Below, piece by piece: positions 1 through 6,565 of a stretch of 12,179 nt of DNA (the stretch's first letter is position 1; every line of letters starts with the position of its first letter). Location: NCBI GenBank assembly GCA_016793525.1, contig JAEUJT010000101.1, forward strand, positions 1 through 12,179, in the 5' to 3' direction. Position numbers and translations under genes: made by a program. The notes under the pieces are model-generated. The model searched no databases. It saw nothing but the letters and a program-made list of their open reading frames with translations, and was not told the DNA's origin. This DNA is from Archangium sp. (GTDB taxonomy: Bacteria > Myxococcota > Myxococcia > Myxococcales > Myxococcaceae).

Positions 1-53
1 CCAGTCGAGGCCTCTCCAGTTTCAGTCGTCGAGGTGGAAGGAGCGTCAGACAT
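1..53 (-). CDS. 5' end of a gene downstream of bacP, possibly PadC (ParB-like scaffold adaptor); truncated by window edge
   Basis: Only the first 17 codons are present. An ATG at 53-51 opens a frame reading MSDAPSTSTTETGEASTG up to the window edge, with no stop. It starts 12 bases after the bacP stop, so it is probably co-transcribed and perhaps translationally coupled. No strong Shine-Dalgarno is seen; the upstream bases are GGTGCACGGCG. The visible residues are Ser/Thr/Glu-rich and look like a disordered N-terminus, which carries no domain information. In M. xanthus, padC follows bacP and encodes a ParB-like CTP-binding protein that tethers ParA to the bactofilin scaffold. The name here rests only on gene order and is inference; another N-terminally disordered protein would fit equally well. 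Confidence 0.45.
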   Translation of the reverse strand, partial: MSDAPSTSTTETGEAST

Positions 54-65
54 CGCCGTGCACCG

Positions 66-704
66 CTACGTCTTCTTCTTAATGAGGACCTTTTTCTTCC
101 CCGCTTCGGCGACCGACACCGGCTGCGGAGGAGGCGGAGGCGCAGGGGCCTTCGCTTCGGGCTTGGTGTCAGCGCGCGCTTCGACCCGGGGGGCCGCGGG
201 CGGCTGAGGCTTGCTCGGTACCACCGGGCGGGCCGGAACCACGGGCTTCGCCAGCGCTGCTGCGGGGCGAACCGGCTGCGCCGCGGGGCGGGTGGTGAGC
301 GTCGGCCGAGACACCGGGCGAGCGATGGTGGGGCGTTCAGACGCCGCACGAGGCTCGGCGTTGCCCATGTCGACACGGCCGCGGAAGCTGGCGCCGTCGA
401 CGATGATCACGCGCGGCGAGCGAATGTCGCCCACCATGCGGCCCTCTTTCGTGAGCTCGACCGATTCGGTGGCGGTGATGTTGCCGACCACCACACCGGA
501 GACGATGGCGTTTCGCACGGCCACATTGGCCTTCACGATGCCCGACGTCTCGACGATCAACGTCTTGGTGAGCGAGAGCTCACCTTCGACGCGGCCGCGT
601 ACGGTGAGATCTTCGTCACCGGTCAGCTTGCCGCTGATGAGAATAGATGGACCGATCACCGTGCTGTCCGCCGTGCTTGAGCCAAATTCGCGAGTGGCCG
701 CCAT
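66..704 (-). CDS. bacP: Bactofilin with long Pro/Ala-rich tail, BacP-like
   Basis: A 212-residue bactofilin. Residues about 15-115 form the beta-helical polymerising core (DUF583 family), with hydrophobic alternation in stretches such as ILISGKLTGDEDLTVRGRVE and a run of Gly turns. Residues about 118-200 are a disordered tail rich in Pro, Ala and Arg. The last residues (203-211, KKKVLIKKK) form a lysine-flanked hydrophobic motif. Bactofilins assemble without nucleotide into filaments; in M. xanthus, BacN/O/P build subpolar scaffolds that position ParABS through PadC and also the small GTPase SofG. From memory, the M. xanthus BacP C-terminus has a very similar KKK-hydrophobic-KK motif used for PadC binding; this should be checked. 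The ATG at 704 follows the bacO stop by 4 bases, and its AAGGAG (720-715, spacer 10) lies inside the last bacO codons, which suggests coupled translation. Identification as a bactofilin is firm; the BacP name is by tail and gene order. Confidence 0.9.
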   Translation of the reverse strand: MAATREFGSSTADSTVIGPSILISGKLTGDEDLTVRGRVEGELSLTKTLIVETSGIVKANVAVRNAIVSGVVVGNITATESVELTKEGRMVGDIRSPRVIIVDGASFRGRVDMGNAEPRAASERPTIARPVSRPTLTTRPAAQPVRPAAALAKPVVPARPVVPSKPQPPAAPRVEARADTKPEAKAPAPPPPPQPVSVAEAGKKKVLIKKKT

Positions 705-708
705 GGGC

Positions 709-1032
709 TCATCGCTCCTTCACGTCCATGTCGACGTTTCCTTTGAAGCTCGCCCCGTCGGCGATGAGGATTCGCGGGGCGCGCACGTCACCGACCACGC
801 GGCAGTCGGCCTTGAGCTCGACCTTGTCGGTGGCCGCGATGTTGCCCGTGACCCGGCCGGCGATGTCGACGTTCTGCACTTCGATGTCGGCCTCGACCAC
901 GCCAGACGCCTCGACGAACAGGCTCTCTTTGAGGGAGATCTTGCCCTTCACCGTGCCCTGGATCACGAGGTCTTCGTCGCCGGAGATCTCACCGTCAATC
1001 ACGATGCTCGAGCCGATGATCGTGTTCGCCAT
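709..1032 (-). CDS. bacO: Bactofilin, short core-only form, BacO-like
   Basis: A 107-residue protein that is almost entirely bactofilin core (DUF583). It begins MANTIIGSSIVIDGEISGD and continues through repeating VxGxVxGxI-type beta-helix turns to MDVKER, with no tail. Such core-only bactofilins co-polymerise with longer paralogues. The start ATG at 1032 has a good GAGAGG ribosome site at 1045-1040, 7 bases upstream, which fixes the start. It lies between the other two bactofilins: 85 bases after the BacN stop, in an unusual AT-rich gap, and 4 bases before the BacP start. The sequence is clearly a paralogue of both neighbours (shared IVIDGxISGDEDLVI-like and GDVRAPRILIADGASFKGN-like segments), pointing to tandem duplication. 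The BacO name comes from order and size compared with the M. xanthus bacNOP locus. Confidence 0.9.
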   Translation of the reverse strand: MANTIIGSSIVIDGEISGDEDLVIQGTVKGKISLKESLFVEASGVVEADIEVQNVDIAGRVTGNIAATDKVELKADCRVVGDVRAPRILIADGASFKGNVDMDVKER

Positions 1033-1078
1033 TGCCGTGCCTCTCTTCTTTCTTCACAAAATACGGGGAATTTGGAGC

Positions 1079-1117
1079 TTCGAAAAAGCGCTTCGAAAAA
1101 CAGATTTCGAAAAAAAA
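1079..1117 (-). repeat. Three spaced copies of TTCGAAAAA in the bacN-bacO gap
   Basis: On the plus strand TTCGAAAAA occurs at 1079-1087, 1092-1100 and 1106-1114, the last extended to eight A. Start-to-start spacing is 13 and 14 bases. The block begins directly after the bacN stop codon, so minus-strand RNA has an oligo-U tract immediately after the stop followed by U-rich repeats. The whole gap (1033-1117) is much lower in GC than its surroundings. The sequence pattern is certain; the function is unknown. Confidence 0.7.
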
Positions 1118-1474
1118 TCAGATGTCGTCGGGCAGCCGCACGTCCATCTCGATGGAGCCGTTGAACACGGCGCCGTCTTCGATGACCACGCGGGTGGCCT
1201 TGATGTCGCCGTTCACCTTGGCCGACTGGTTGATCGACACCTTGGTACCCGCATCGATGTTCCCGGAGGCGGTGCCGTTGATCGTGAGCTCGTCGGCGCG
1301 AATGTCGGCCTCGACGATGCCGGAGCTCTCGATGGTGAGCTGGTTCTTCAGGTTGACCTGGCCCTCGACGCGGCCTTCGACCACCAGATCTCCGGCGCCG
1401 GTGAGGCTCCCTCGAATGGTGATGCCCTTCCCGATGATGTTGATCTGACCGACAATCGCTGATGCGGAGGCCAT
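1118..1474 (-). CDS. bacN: Bactofilin, BacN-like
   Basis: A 118-residue bactofilin starting MASASAIVGQINIIGKG. The DUF583 beta-helix core spans about residues 8-112, with turns such as GDLVVEGRVEGQVNLKNQ and GSIEMDVRLPDDI at the end, and almost no tail. The same frame is open further upstream to 1573, but I chose the ATG at 1474: the added 33 residues have no bactofilin character and overlap the upstream hydrolase gene, and AAGGA lies 11 bases before this ATG. It is the first of three adjacent bactofilin genes and follows the hydrolase stop by 70 bases; that leader contains two overlapping hairpins. The role is a cytoplasmic scaffold subunit that would co-assemble with the two downstream paralogues (family knowledge). 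The BacN name is by order. Confidence 0.9.
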   Translation of the reverse strand: MASASAIVGQINIIGKGITIRGSLTGAGDLVVEGRVEGQVNLKNQLTIESSGIVEADIRADELTINGTASGNIDAGTKVSINQSAKVNGDIKATRVVIEDGAVFNGSIEMDVRLPDDI

Positions 1475-1503
1475 GGAGCTCGCGTTCCTTGATGACGTGA
1501 ACC

Positions 1504-1530
1504 GCGCGTGAAAACGCGCTTGAAAAAGCG
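1504..1530 (-). promoter_or_regulatory. Two overlapping hairpins in the leader between hydrolase gene and bacN
   Basis: Two perfect inverted repeats share three bases. One is gcgcgt-gaaa-acgcgc (1504-1519, 6-bp stem). The other is cgctt-gaaa-aagcg (1517-1530, 5-bp stem). In minus-strand RNA both loops are UUUC. The overlap at 1517-1519 means both cannot be fully paired at once. They lie between the hydrolase stop (1547-1545) and the bacN ribosome site. No U-tract follows, so they do not look like a standard intrinsic terminator. A regulatory or RNA-processing role is inference. Confidence 0.4.
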
Positions 1531-1544
1531 GCGCCGACCGTACG

Positions 1545-2381
1545 TCAGCGTCGGGCTGAAATCCATTCAACAATATCGGCGAGCACGCGCTCCTTGCCGA
1601 TCTCGTTCATCACCTCGTGCCGAAACTCAGGGTGCGACTTCCACGTTTTGTCGGGGGAAGCCATGGTGTCGAAGAAGGCGCGCATCGCGGGCATCGAGGC
1701 CACGCCGTCAGCCTCGCCCGCGACCATGTACACCGGAGTGGTGAACTCGGCGCCGCGGCCGATGAGCCGCTCTTGCGACGCGAGGGTCTCGAAGAAATGG
1801 CGCGGGGTGGTGGTGTGCTCGTAGAGGGGATCTTCAGCCGAGAACTTCTGCCAGGCCTCGTCGCGTGACAGCTGGGTGACGCTGAGCTCGTTGCTGATGT
1901 GCACGCCGGGGAGGATCTTTCGCAGCAGCTTGGCGCCCGCGAGCTTGAACGCCGGGGGGTCGAACGCGAGGCGGTAGTACGGGCTGGAGAGCACCACGCC
2001 GGTGAGGCCTTCGGGCTTCTTCAGCGCCCAGTGGGTGGTCATCAGCGCGCCGTGGCTGTGGGCGAGAATGAAGGCGGGCTTGCCGGGGGCGAGCGCGCGC
2101 ACGCGGCCCCAGAACACGGCGAGATCGTCGAGAAAATCGTCCCACTTCTCGACGTCGACGCGCTTGCCTTCGGCCTTGCCGTGGCCCCGGTAGTCGAACG
2201 CCGCGACCGCGAACCCTGACGCGGCGAGCGCGTTCATCACGTGGAGGTAGCGGCCGGAGTGATCGCAGTAGCCGTGCACCACGCCGACCACCGCGGTGGG
2301 CTCACCCTCAGGGAGCTGCGAGCGCCAGAACAGGCGGGTGTTGTCCTTCGAGGTGAAGATGCCCTCTTCGGTGCGTGCCAT
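1545..2381 (-). CDS. Alpha/beta hydrolase, monoacylglycerol lipase / lysophospholipase type (serine aminopeptidase S33 family)
   Basis: A 278-residue cytoplasmic alpha/beta hydrolase with no signal peptide, typical in length for the Hydrolase_4/PldB-like family. The oxyanion region is VHGYCDHSGRY (35-45), followed by FDYRGHG (62-68). The nucleophile elbow is ILAHSHGAL, giving Ser109. The acid is probably Asp225 in GEADGVAS and the base His255 in RHEVMNE. The elbow reads A-H-S-H-G where most relatives have G-H-S-M-G. The family hydrolyses monoacylglycerols or lysophospholipids; the actual substrate cannot be read from sequence. The ATG at 2381 is the only possible start, because an in-frame stop lies at 2414-2412 and no other start codon lies between. 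A GAGGAG is about 17 bases upstream, too far to be ideal. It sits 30 bases after the TPR gene and 70 before bacN, so it is likely part of the same transcript. Confidence 0.9.
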   Translation of the reverse strand: MARTEEGIFTSKDNTRLFWRSQLPEGEPTAVVGVVHGYCDHSGRYLHVMNALAASGFAVAAFDYRGHGKAEGKRVDVEKWDDFLDDLAVFWGRVRALAPGKPAFILAHSHGALMTTHWALKKPEGLTGVVLSSPYYRLAFDPPAFKLAGAKLLRKILPGVHISNELSVTQLSRDEAWQKFSAEDPLYEHTTTPRHFFETLASQERLIGRGAEFTTPVYMVAGEADGVASMPAMRAFFDTMASPDKTWKSHPEFRHEVMNEIGKERVLADIVEWISARR

Positions 2382-2411
2382 GGGTGTGGCGCACCATACT
2401 CCTCGCGGTGC

Positions 2412-4265
2412 TCAGCGTTCAGCGCTTTTGAGCTTTCGCTCCAGCTCGGCGCGTTGCTGCGGGCGCTCGGCGGCGTCGGGGTCGTCGGCCAGCACCTGCA
2501 CGGCGCGGCGGTAGGCCTCGGCGGCCTTGGCGCGTTTCCCGGCTCCGAGGGCGGCGTCGCCCAAGTGCTCGAGGAGCGTCGCCTCATCGGGCGCTTCGGT
2601 GACGGCGCGCTCGAGCGTCTCCACCGCGCGCTCGTAGTCGCCGCGCTTGAAAAGCACCCACCCGAGCGAGTCGAGAAACGCCGCGGAGTCGGGCCGCTCC
2701 TCGAGCGCGGCGCGCACCAACCGCTCGGCCTCGTCGAGGTCTCCGCCGTGGTCGGCCATGGTGTAGCCGATGAAGTTGAGGGCGGCGGCGTTGGCAGGGC
2801 TGACCTCGAGCACGGTGCGCATTCGGTCGATCGCGCGGGCCCACTCGCCCTTTCGCTCCAAAGCCGCTGACAACGCGAAGATGAGCGCTTCATCGCGGGG
2901 CTGCCGAGCGAGCGCCGACGCGAACAACACCGCGGCTTCGGCGTTGCGGTTGACGCGGGCGTAGAACCCGCCGAGCGCCTCGTACACCTCTGCCGAGGGG
3001 CGCGCGGAGAAGGCCTTCACCAGCTGCGCTTCTGCTTCTTTCGGCTGCCCCGCCCGCTCGAGCGCTCGCGCCCACGCGACCTCGAGCCCGGGGAGATCGC
3101 CCCGCTCTTCGGACAGCGCGCGAAACAGCTCCACCGCCTGGCGGTGCTGGCCCTGCATCGAGAGGCACATGCCCCGGTGGAGCCTCGCCTCCAGCGCCAG
3201 CTCGCCCGAGTCGCGGGGCACGGCGTCGAAGGCCTCGATGGCCTTGCTCCACGAGCGGCGCTTCTCGTGCACCAGGCCCGCGTAGAAGTGGAGGCGCGGC
3301 TCATCGAGCTGCCTGCGCGCGGCCTCGAGCACGTCGGCGGCGGCCCCGTACTGGCGCACCGCGAGGAAGGAGAAGGCGACCTTCACCACCTGCTCCGGGT
3401 CTTTCGAGAGCGAGAGGAGCTGATCGAAGTACGCGCGCGCGTCGGCGACCGCGTTCATTCGCAGCGCCAACCGCCCCGCCGCGAGCAGGGCCTCTCGGTT
3501 GTCGGAGTCGCGCTCCAGCGCCCGCCCATAGGCCTCGAGGGCTTTCGGTAGCCGCGCTGTCGTCTCGTAGATGCGGGCGAGCGTGACCCACGCCTCGAAG
3601 TCGCCAGGGTCGCGATCGACGGCGCGCAGCAGCAGCTTCTCGGCGCGAGTCGGGTCTCCACGCTCGGCGAGCGCCAGGCCGAGGCGGCGAAAACCGATGG
3701 GCTCTCCGGGCACGGCGGCGCCCAGCTCTTCGACCACCTTCACCGCTTCGTCGACCTTGCCTTGATCGAGCCAGAGCTGGGTCAGCACCAGGTACGCATC
3801 GGGCGAGGTGGGCATCAGCCGAATCGCGCGAGACAGGTGCGCCTTGGCGCGGGTGGTCTTGCGTGACTCATACAGCACACGGCCCATCATCAGCTGGGCC
3901 TGCGGGTAGTCGGGGGCTTTGTCCAACACGCGCTTGAGCTGGGCCTCGGCGCGCTCCAGGTCAGACAAGCGCGCCCACTGCTCGGCCAGCTCGGTCATCA
4001 GGTAGACGTTGTCGTCATCAGACGCGAGCGCCAGGCGCAGCTCGTCGAGCGACTGCCGGTGGGCGCCTTCGTGGTGGGCCAACCGCGCTCGAAGGAAGTG
4101 GGCGTACGACGCGGCGGAGGGGAACGGCACGTCGGCGTCTTCGGCGGAGTTCATCGCCTCGCGCATCGCCTGGAGATCGACCGGAGGCCGCTTCGCCGCG
4201 GGGCCCCCGAACGCCGTCACCGACGCCACCATCGCCGTCACACCGATCGCACGAAGCCAGGTCAC
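2412..4265 (-). CDS. Exported TPR-repeat protein
   Basis: A 617-residue protein with a short hydrophobic N-terminus (about residues 5-20, WLRAIGVTAMVASVTAFGG) that looks like a signal peptide, followed by about 16 tetratricopeptide repeats to residue about 600. Typical units are PDYPQAQLMMGRVLYESRK and DFEAWVTLARIYETTARL. The C-terminal block ALNFIGYTMADHGGDLDEAE, then LDSLGWVLFKRGDYERAVE and LEHLGDAALGAGKRAKAAEA, is a well conserved arrangement in large Gram-negative TPR proteins. TPR arrays bind proteins, so a periplasmic scaffold role is likely; partners are unknown. The start is GTG at 4265: the GTGA overlaps the kinase stop, and GGAG lies 11 bases upstream inside the kinase gene, indicating coupled translation. 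Export is inferred from the N-terminus; if the protein is not exported it could work directly with the bactofilins. Confidence 0.88.
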   Translation of the reverse strand: MTWLRAIGVTAMVASVTAFGGPAAKRPPVDLQAMREAMNSAEDADVPFPSAASYAHFLRARLAHHEGAHRQSLDELRLALASDDDNVYLMTELAEQWARLSDLERAEAQLKRVLDKAPDYPQAQLMMGRVLYESRKTTRAKAHLSRAIRLMPTSPDAYLVLTQLWLDQGKVDEAVKVVEELGAAVPGEPIGFRRLGLALAERGDPTRAEKLLLRAVDRDPGDFEAWVTLARIYETTARLPKALEAYGRALERDSDNREALLAAGRLALRMNAVADARAYFDQLLSLSKDPEQVVKVAFSFLAVRQYGAAADVLEAARRQLDEPRLHFYAGLVHEKRRSWSKAIEAFDAVPRDSGELALEARLHRGMCLSMQGQHRQAVELFRALSEERGDLPGLEVAWARALERAGQPKEAEAQLVKAFSARPSAEVYEALGGFYARVNRNAEAAVLFASALARQPRDEALIFALSAALERKGEWARAIDRMRTVLEVSPANAAALNFIGYTMADHGGDLDEAERLVRAALEERPDSAAFLDSLGWVLFKRGDYERAVETLERAVTEAPDEATLLEHLGDAALGAGKRAKAAEAYRRAVQVLADDPDAAERPQQRAELERKLKSAER

Positions 4266-6565
4266 GACAGCAGTTGCTCCAACACGCGCTCTGCGGGGGG
4301 CGAGTCGTCTTGCAGGCTGGCGACGCGCGAGGTGTACGGGTGCCCCTCTTCGTCTAACCGCGCTCGGAGCGAGGCCGCCACCGCGGTGGCCTGATCGACC
4401 GCCACTTCGGGCAGCACCACCGCGAAGACGCCTTGGCCGAGGTGGGCGGCGACCTCAGGAGATCGGAGCTCGCTCCGCACCAGGCCGGCGAGCGACGGCA
4501 CCTTGGCTCCAGGCGACGCGCTCGGGCGCAGCACGATGAGCGACAGCGGGCGGCCGTAGCGAACACTGCGCGACATTTCTTGCTCCAAGCGGGTCACCAC
4601 GCCGAGCTGATCGAACAGGCCGGTCTCGCGATCGTTGCCCGGCGGCACCGAGGAGACGACCGACGTGCGCTGGAGCGCCGCGTTCACCTTCGTGAGCAGC
4701 GTGCCGAGGGGGAACGGCTTGGTGAGGTAGTCGACCGCGCCCACGTCGACGGCGCGCAGCTGCTCGCCCATCTCGGGCTGGGCCGAGATCAACACCACGG
4801 GAATGTGGGCGGTCTGCGGGTTGGCCTGGAGCGCGCGCAGGGCCTCGAGCCCGTCGCGGTTGGGCATGAACACGTCCATCACGATGACGTCGGGCTTCAG
4901 CTCTGACACGCGGGCGAGCGCTTCATCGCCGTCGCGGGCCACCTCGACCCGGTAGTGGCCGGCCAGGCCCATGGAGCAGATGCGCGCGAAGATGGAGTCG
5001 TCGTCGACCAGCAGCACCACCGGTGTGTCGCGCTGGAGGCGTTGGTTGGCGCTGGGCGCTTCGATCTCCAACGGCAACGTAAATGAGAACAACGCGCCAC
5101 CGCCATCGGGGGCCTCGGCCCAGATGTGGCCTCCGTGGCGCTCGACGAAGTCGCGGCAGATGCCCAGGCCGAAGCCGGTGGAGTGCTCGAAGGCCAACAC
5201 GAGCTCCGACGGGTTGGCGACGCGCCCGTCGTCTTTCACCTCGACCAGGGCGAAATGCCCGGATGCGTTGGTGATGCGCCGCGCCCGCACGACGACCTCG
5301 GTCGCGTCTTTGGCGTGGGCGAGCGCGTTGGAGAGCAGGTTCTGCAGCACCTGCTGAATCTTGAGCTCATCGCCGAGCACCATCAGGCTCACCGGCGCCT
5401 CGACGCGCAGCTTGATGCCCCGCTTCGACGCGAGAATGTGCAGCTCGCGCACCGCCTCTTGGCACGTCTCCGCGACGTCCATGGTTTTGGTGAAGAGGGG
5501 CATGCGCCCATCGTCGGCGCGGCTCTTGTCGAGCACGTTTTCGACCAGCTCGAGCACCTTCTTCGACGTGCGCTGAATGGCGTCGGCGGAGCGCCGGTTG
5601 GTCTCGGTCAGCGCCGCGTCGTCGAGGAGGATCCACGCGTGGCCGAGCAGCACGTTGAGCGGCGTGCGGAGGTCATGGCTCAGCACGGCGAGCAGCTCGT
5701 TCTTGCGGCGATCGAGCAGCTTGAAGCGCTGGTTCGCCTCGACCAGCTCGCGGTAGCGCTCGACGTAGGCGCGCTCGAGGGACTCGCGGGTCTTGGCGAT
5801 GGCCGCCTGGGCGACTTCTTGATCTCGGGTGTGGGTCAGCGCGGCGCCCACGGCGTTGACGAAGTCGCGCTCATCGCGCTCGAAGCCGCCCTGCCGCTTC
5901 AGCACCAGCGCCACCACGCCCGTCTCTCCAGAGAGCGGATAGACGCAGGTGCCGTCGGCCTCGACCGGCTCTCGGGTCTCGAGCGCGCGGCGGAGCGTGG
6001 GGGTGACCGCGACGTCGACCGGCGTCTTGGTCGAGCGATCGACGAGGAAGGCGCGGCGGGGCACCTCGCCTTCGAGGGTGAGCAGCACCACCTGGTCGGC
6101 GCCGAGCACGGCTTGCAAGCTCCCGGCGATGCGCGGCACGAGCTCGTCGAAGCGCTGGCGAGAGCGCGTGATCTCGAGCAACAACTCGAGGCGGTGGCGC
6201 ACGAGCGACTCGCGCTCCGTGGCCCGGCGGGCGCGCACGCTGGCGGCGAGCTGGAGCTCGAGCTCTTCGATGGAGCGGGCCACACCGTCGACGTCGAGCC
6301 GAGACAGCGTCTTCGAGCGCGCCGCGGCGCCGGTGCCGTCGACCAGCACCGGAATGGCGCGAAACGGGCCATGCTGGCGAATTCGCTGCAGGGCGACGGG
6401 CGTTCCTCGAGTGGGCGTCGCCAGGACGATCACGTCGGGCCGGGGCCGTCCGTCGAGGGGGGCTGACGCGAGCGCGGTCTCGCAGACGTACCCTCGCGCC
6501 TGGAGGCGTTCAGCGAGGCCAGAGGCCCTCGCCCCAAGGATCAACACCTTGCCCGCAGAAGACAC
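4262..6565 (-). CDS. Hybrid sensor histidine kinase: receiver-like, GAF-like, HisKA, HATPase, receiver, degenerate GGDEF-like
   Basis: A 767-residue protein without membrane segments. Order of parts: (1) residues 5-80, a receiver-like fold (KVLILGA at 6-12, PDVIVLATP at 43-51) in which the usual phosphoacceptor Asp position is Ala49; (2) about 130-255, GAF-like; (3) a helical linker leading to a HisKA domain with LSHDLRTP, phosphoacceptor His297; (4) HATPase with N-box QNLLSNA (Asn409, Asn413), an unusual G1 region DDGRVANP (445-452) and G2 GFGLGI (464-469); (5) about 515-632, a canonical receiver with Asp521/Asp522, phospho-Asp564, Ser594 and Lys616; (6) about 645-767, a GGDEF-like fold where the signature reads GQGVF (710-714). 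Family knowledge predicts autophosphorylation at His297 and transfer to Asp564; diguanylate cyclase activity is not expected. The start is GTG at 6565, chosen because the first beta-strand begins at once. It is the first gene of the minus-strand operon. The signal and targets are unknown. Confidence 0.92.
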   Translation of the reverse strand: MSSAGKVLILGARASGLAERLQARGYVCETALASAPLDGRPRPDVIVLATPTRGTPVALQRIRQHGPFRAIPVLVDGTGAAARSKTLSRLDVDGVARSIEELELQLAASVRARRATERESLVRHRLELLLEITRSRQRFDELVPRIAGSLQAVLGADQVVLLTLEGEVPRRAFLVDRSTKTPVDVAVTPTLRRALETREPVEADGTCVYPLSGETGVVALVLKRQGGFERDERDFVNAVGAALTHTRDQEVAQAAIAKTRESLERAYVERYRELVEANQRFKLLDRRKNELLAVLSHDLRTPLNVLLGHAWILLDDAALTETNRRSADAIQRTSKKVLELVENVLDKSRADDGRMPLFTKTMDVAETCQEAVRELHILASKRGIKLRVEAPVSLMVLGDELKIQQVLQNLLSNALAHAKDATEVVVRARRITNASGHFALVEVKDDGRVANPSELVLAFEHSTGFGLGICRDFVERHGGHIWAEAPDGGGALFSFTLPLEIEAPSANQRLQRDTPVVLLVDDDSIFARICSMGLAGHYRVEVARDGDEALARVSELKPDVIVMDVFMPNRDGLEALRALQANPQTAHIPVVLISAQPEMGEQLRAVDVGAVDYLTKPFPLGTLLTKVNAALQRTSVVSSVPPGNDRETGLFDQLGVVTRLEQEMSRSVRYGRPLSLIVLRPSASPGAKVPSLAGLVRSELRSPEVAAHLGQGVFAVVLPEVAVDQATAVAASLRARLDEEGHPYTSRVASLQDDSPPAERVLEQLLS

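Noticed and set aside
211..1164. Plus-strand open frame (317 codons) across bacP and bacO
   Set aside because: It is antisense to two clear bactofilins and even crosses their junction; the composition is that of a GC-rich shadow frame.
1504..1519. Intrinsic terminator between the hydrolase gene and bacN
   Set aside because: The stem is perfect but short, and no U-run follows it in the direction of transcription.
1475..1573. 33-residue N-terminal extension of BacN
   Set aside because: It overlaps the 3' end of the hydrolase gene, has no bactofilin pattern, and the ATG at 1474 has its own ribosome site.
5126..6466. Long plus-strand open frame (446 codons) opposite the kinase
   Set aside because: It lies wholly antisense to a protein with clear kinase and receiver motifs. 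Its product is a low-complexity Arg/Glu/Ala/Leu-rich sequence typical of GC-rich antisense frames, with no recognisable domain.
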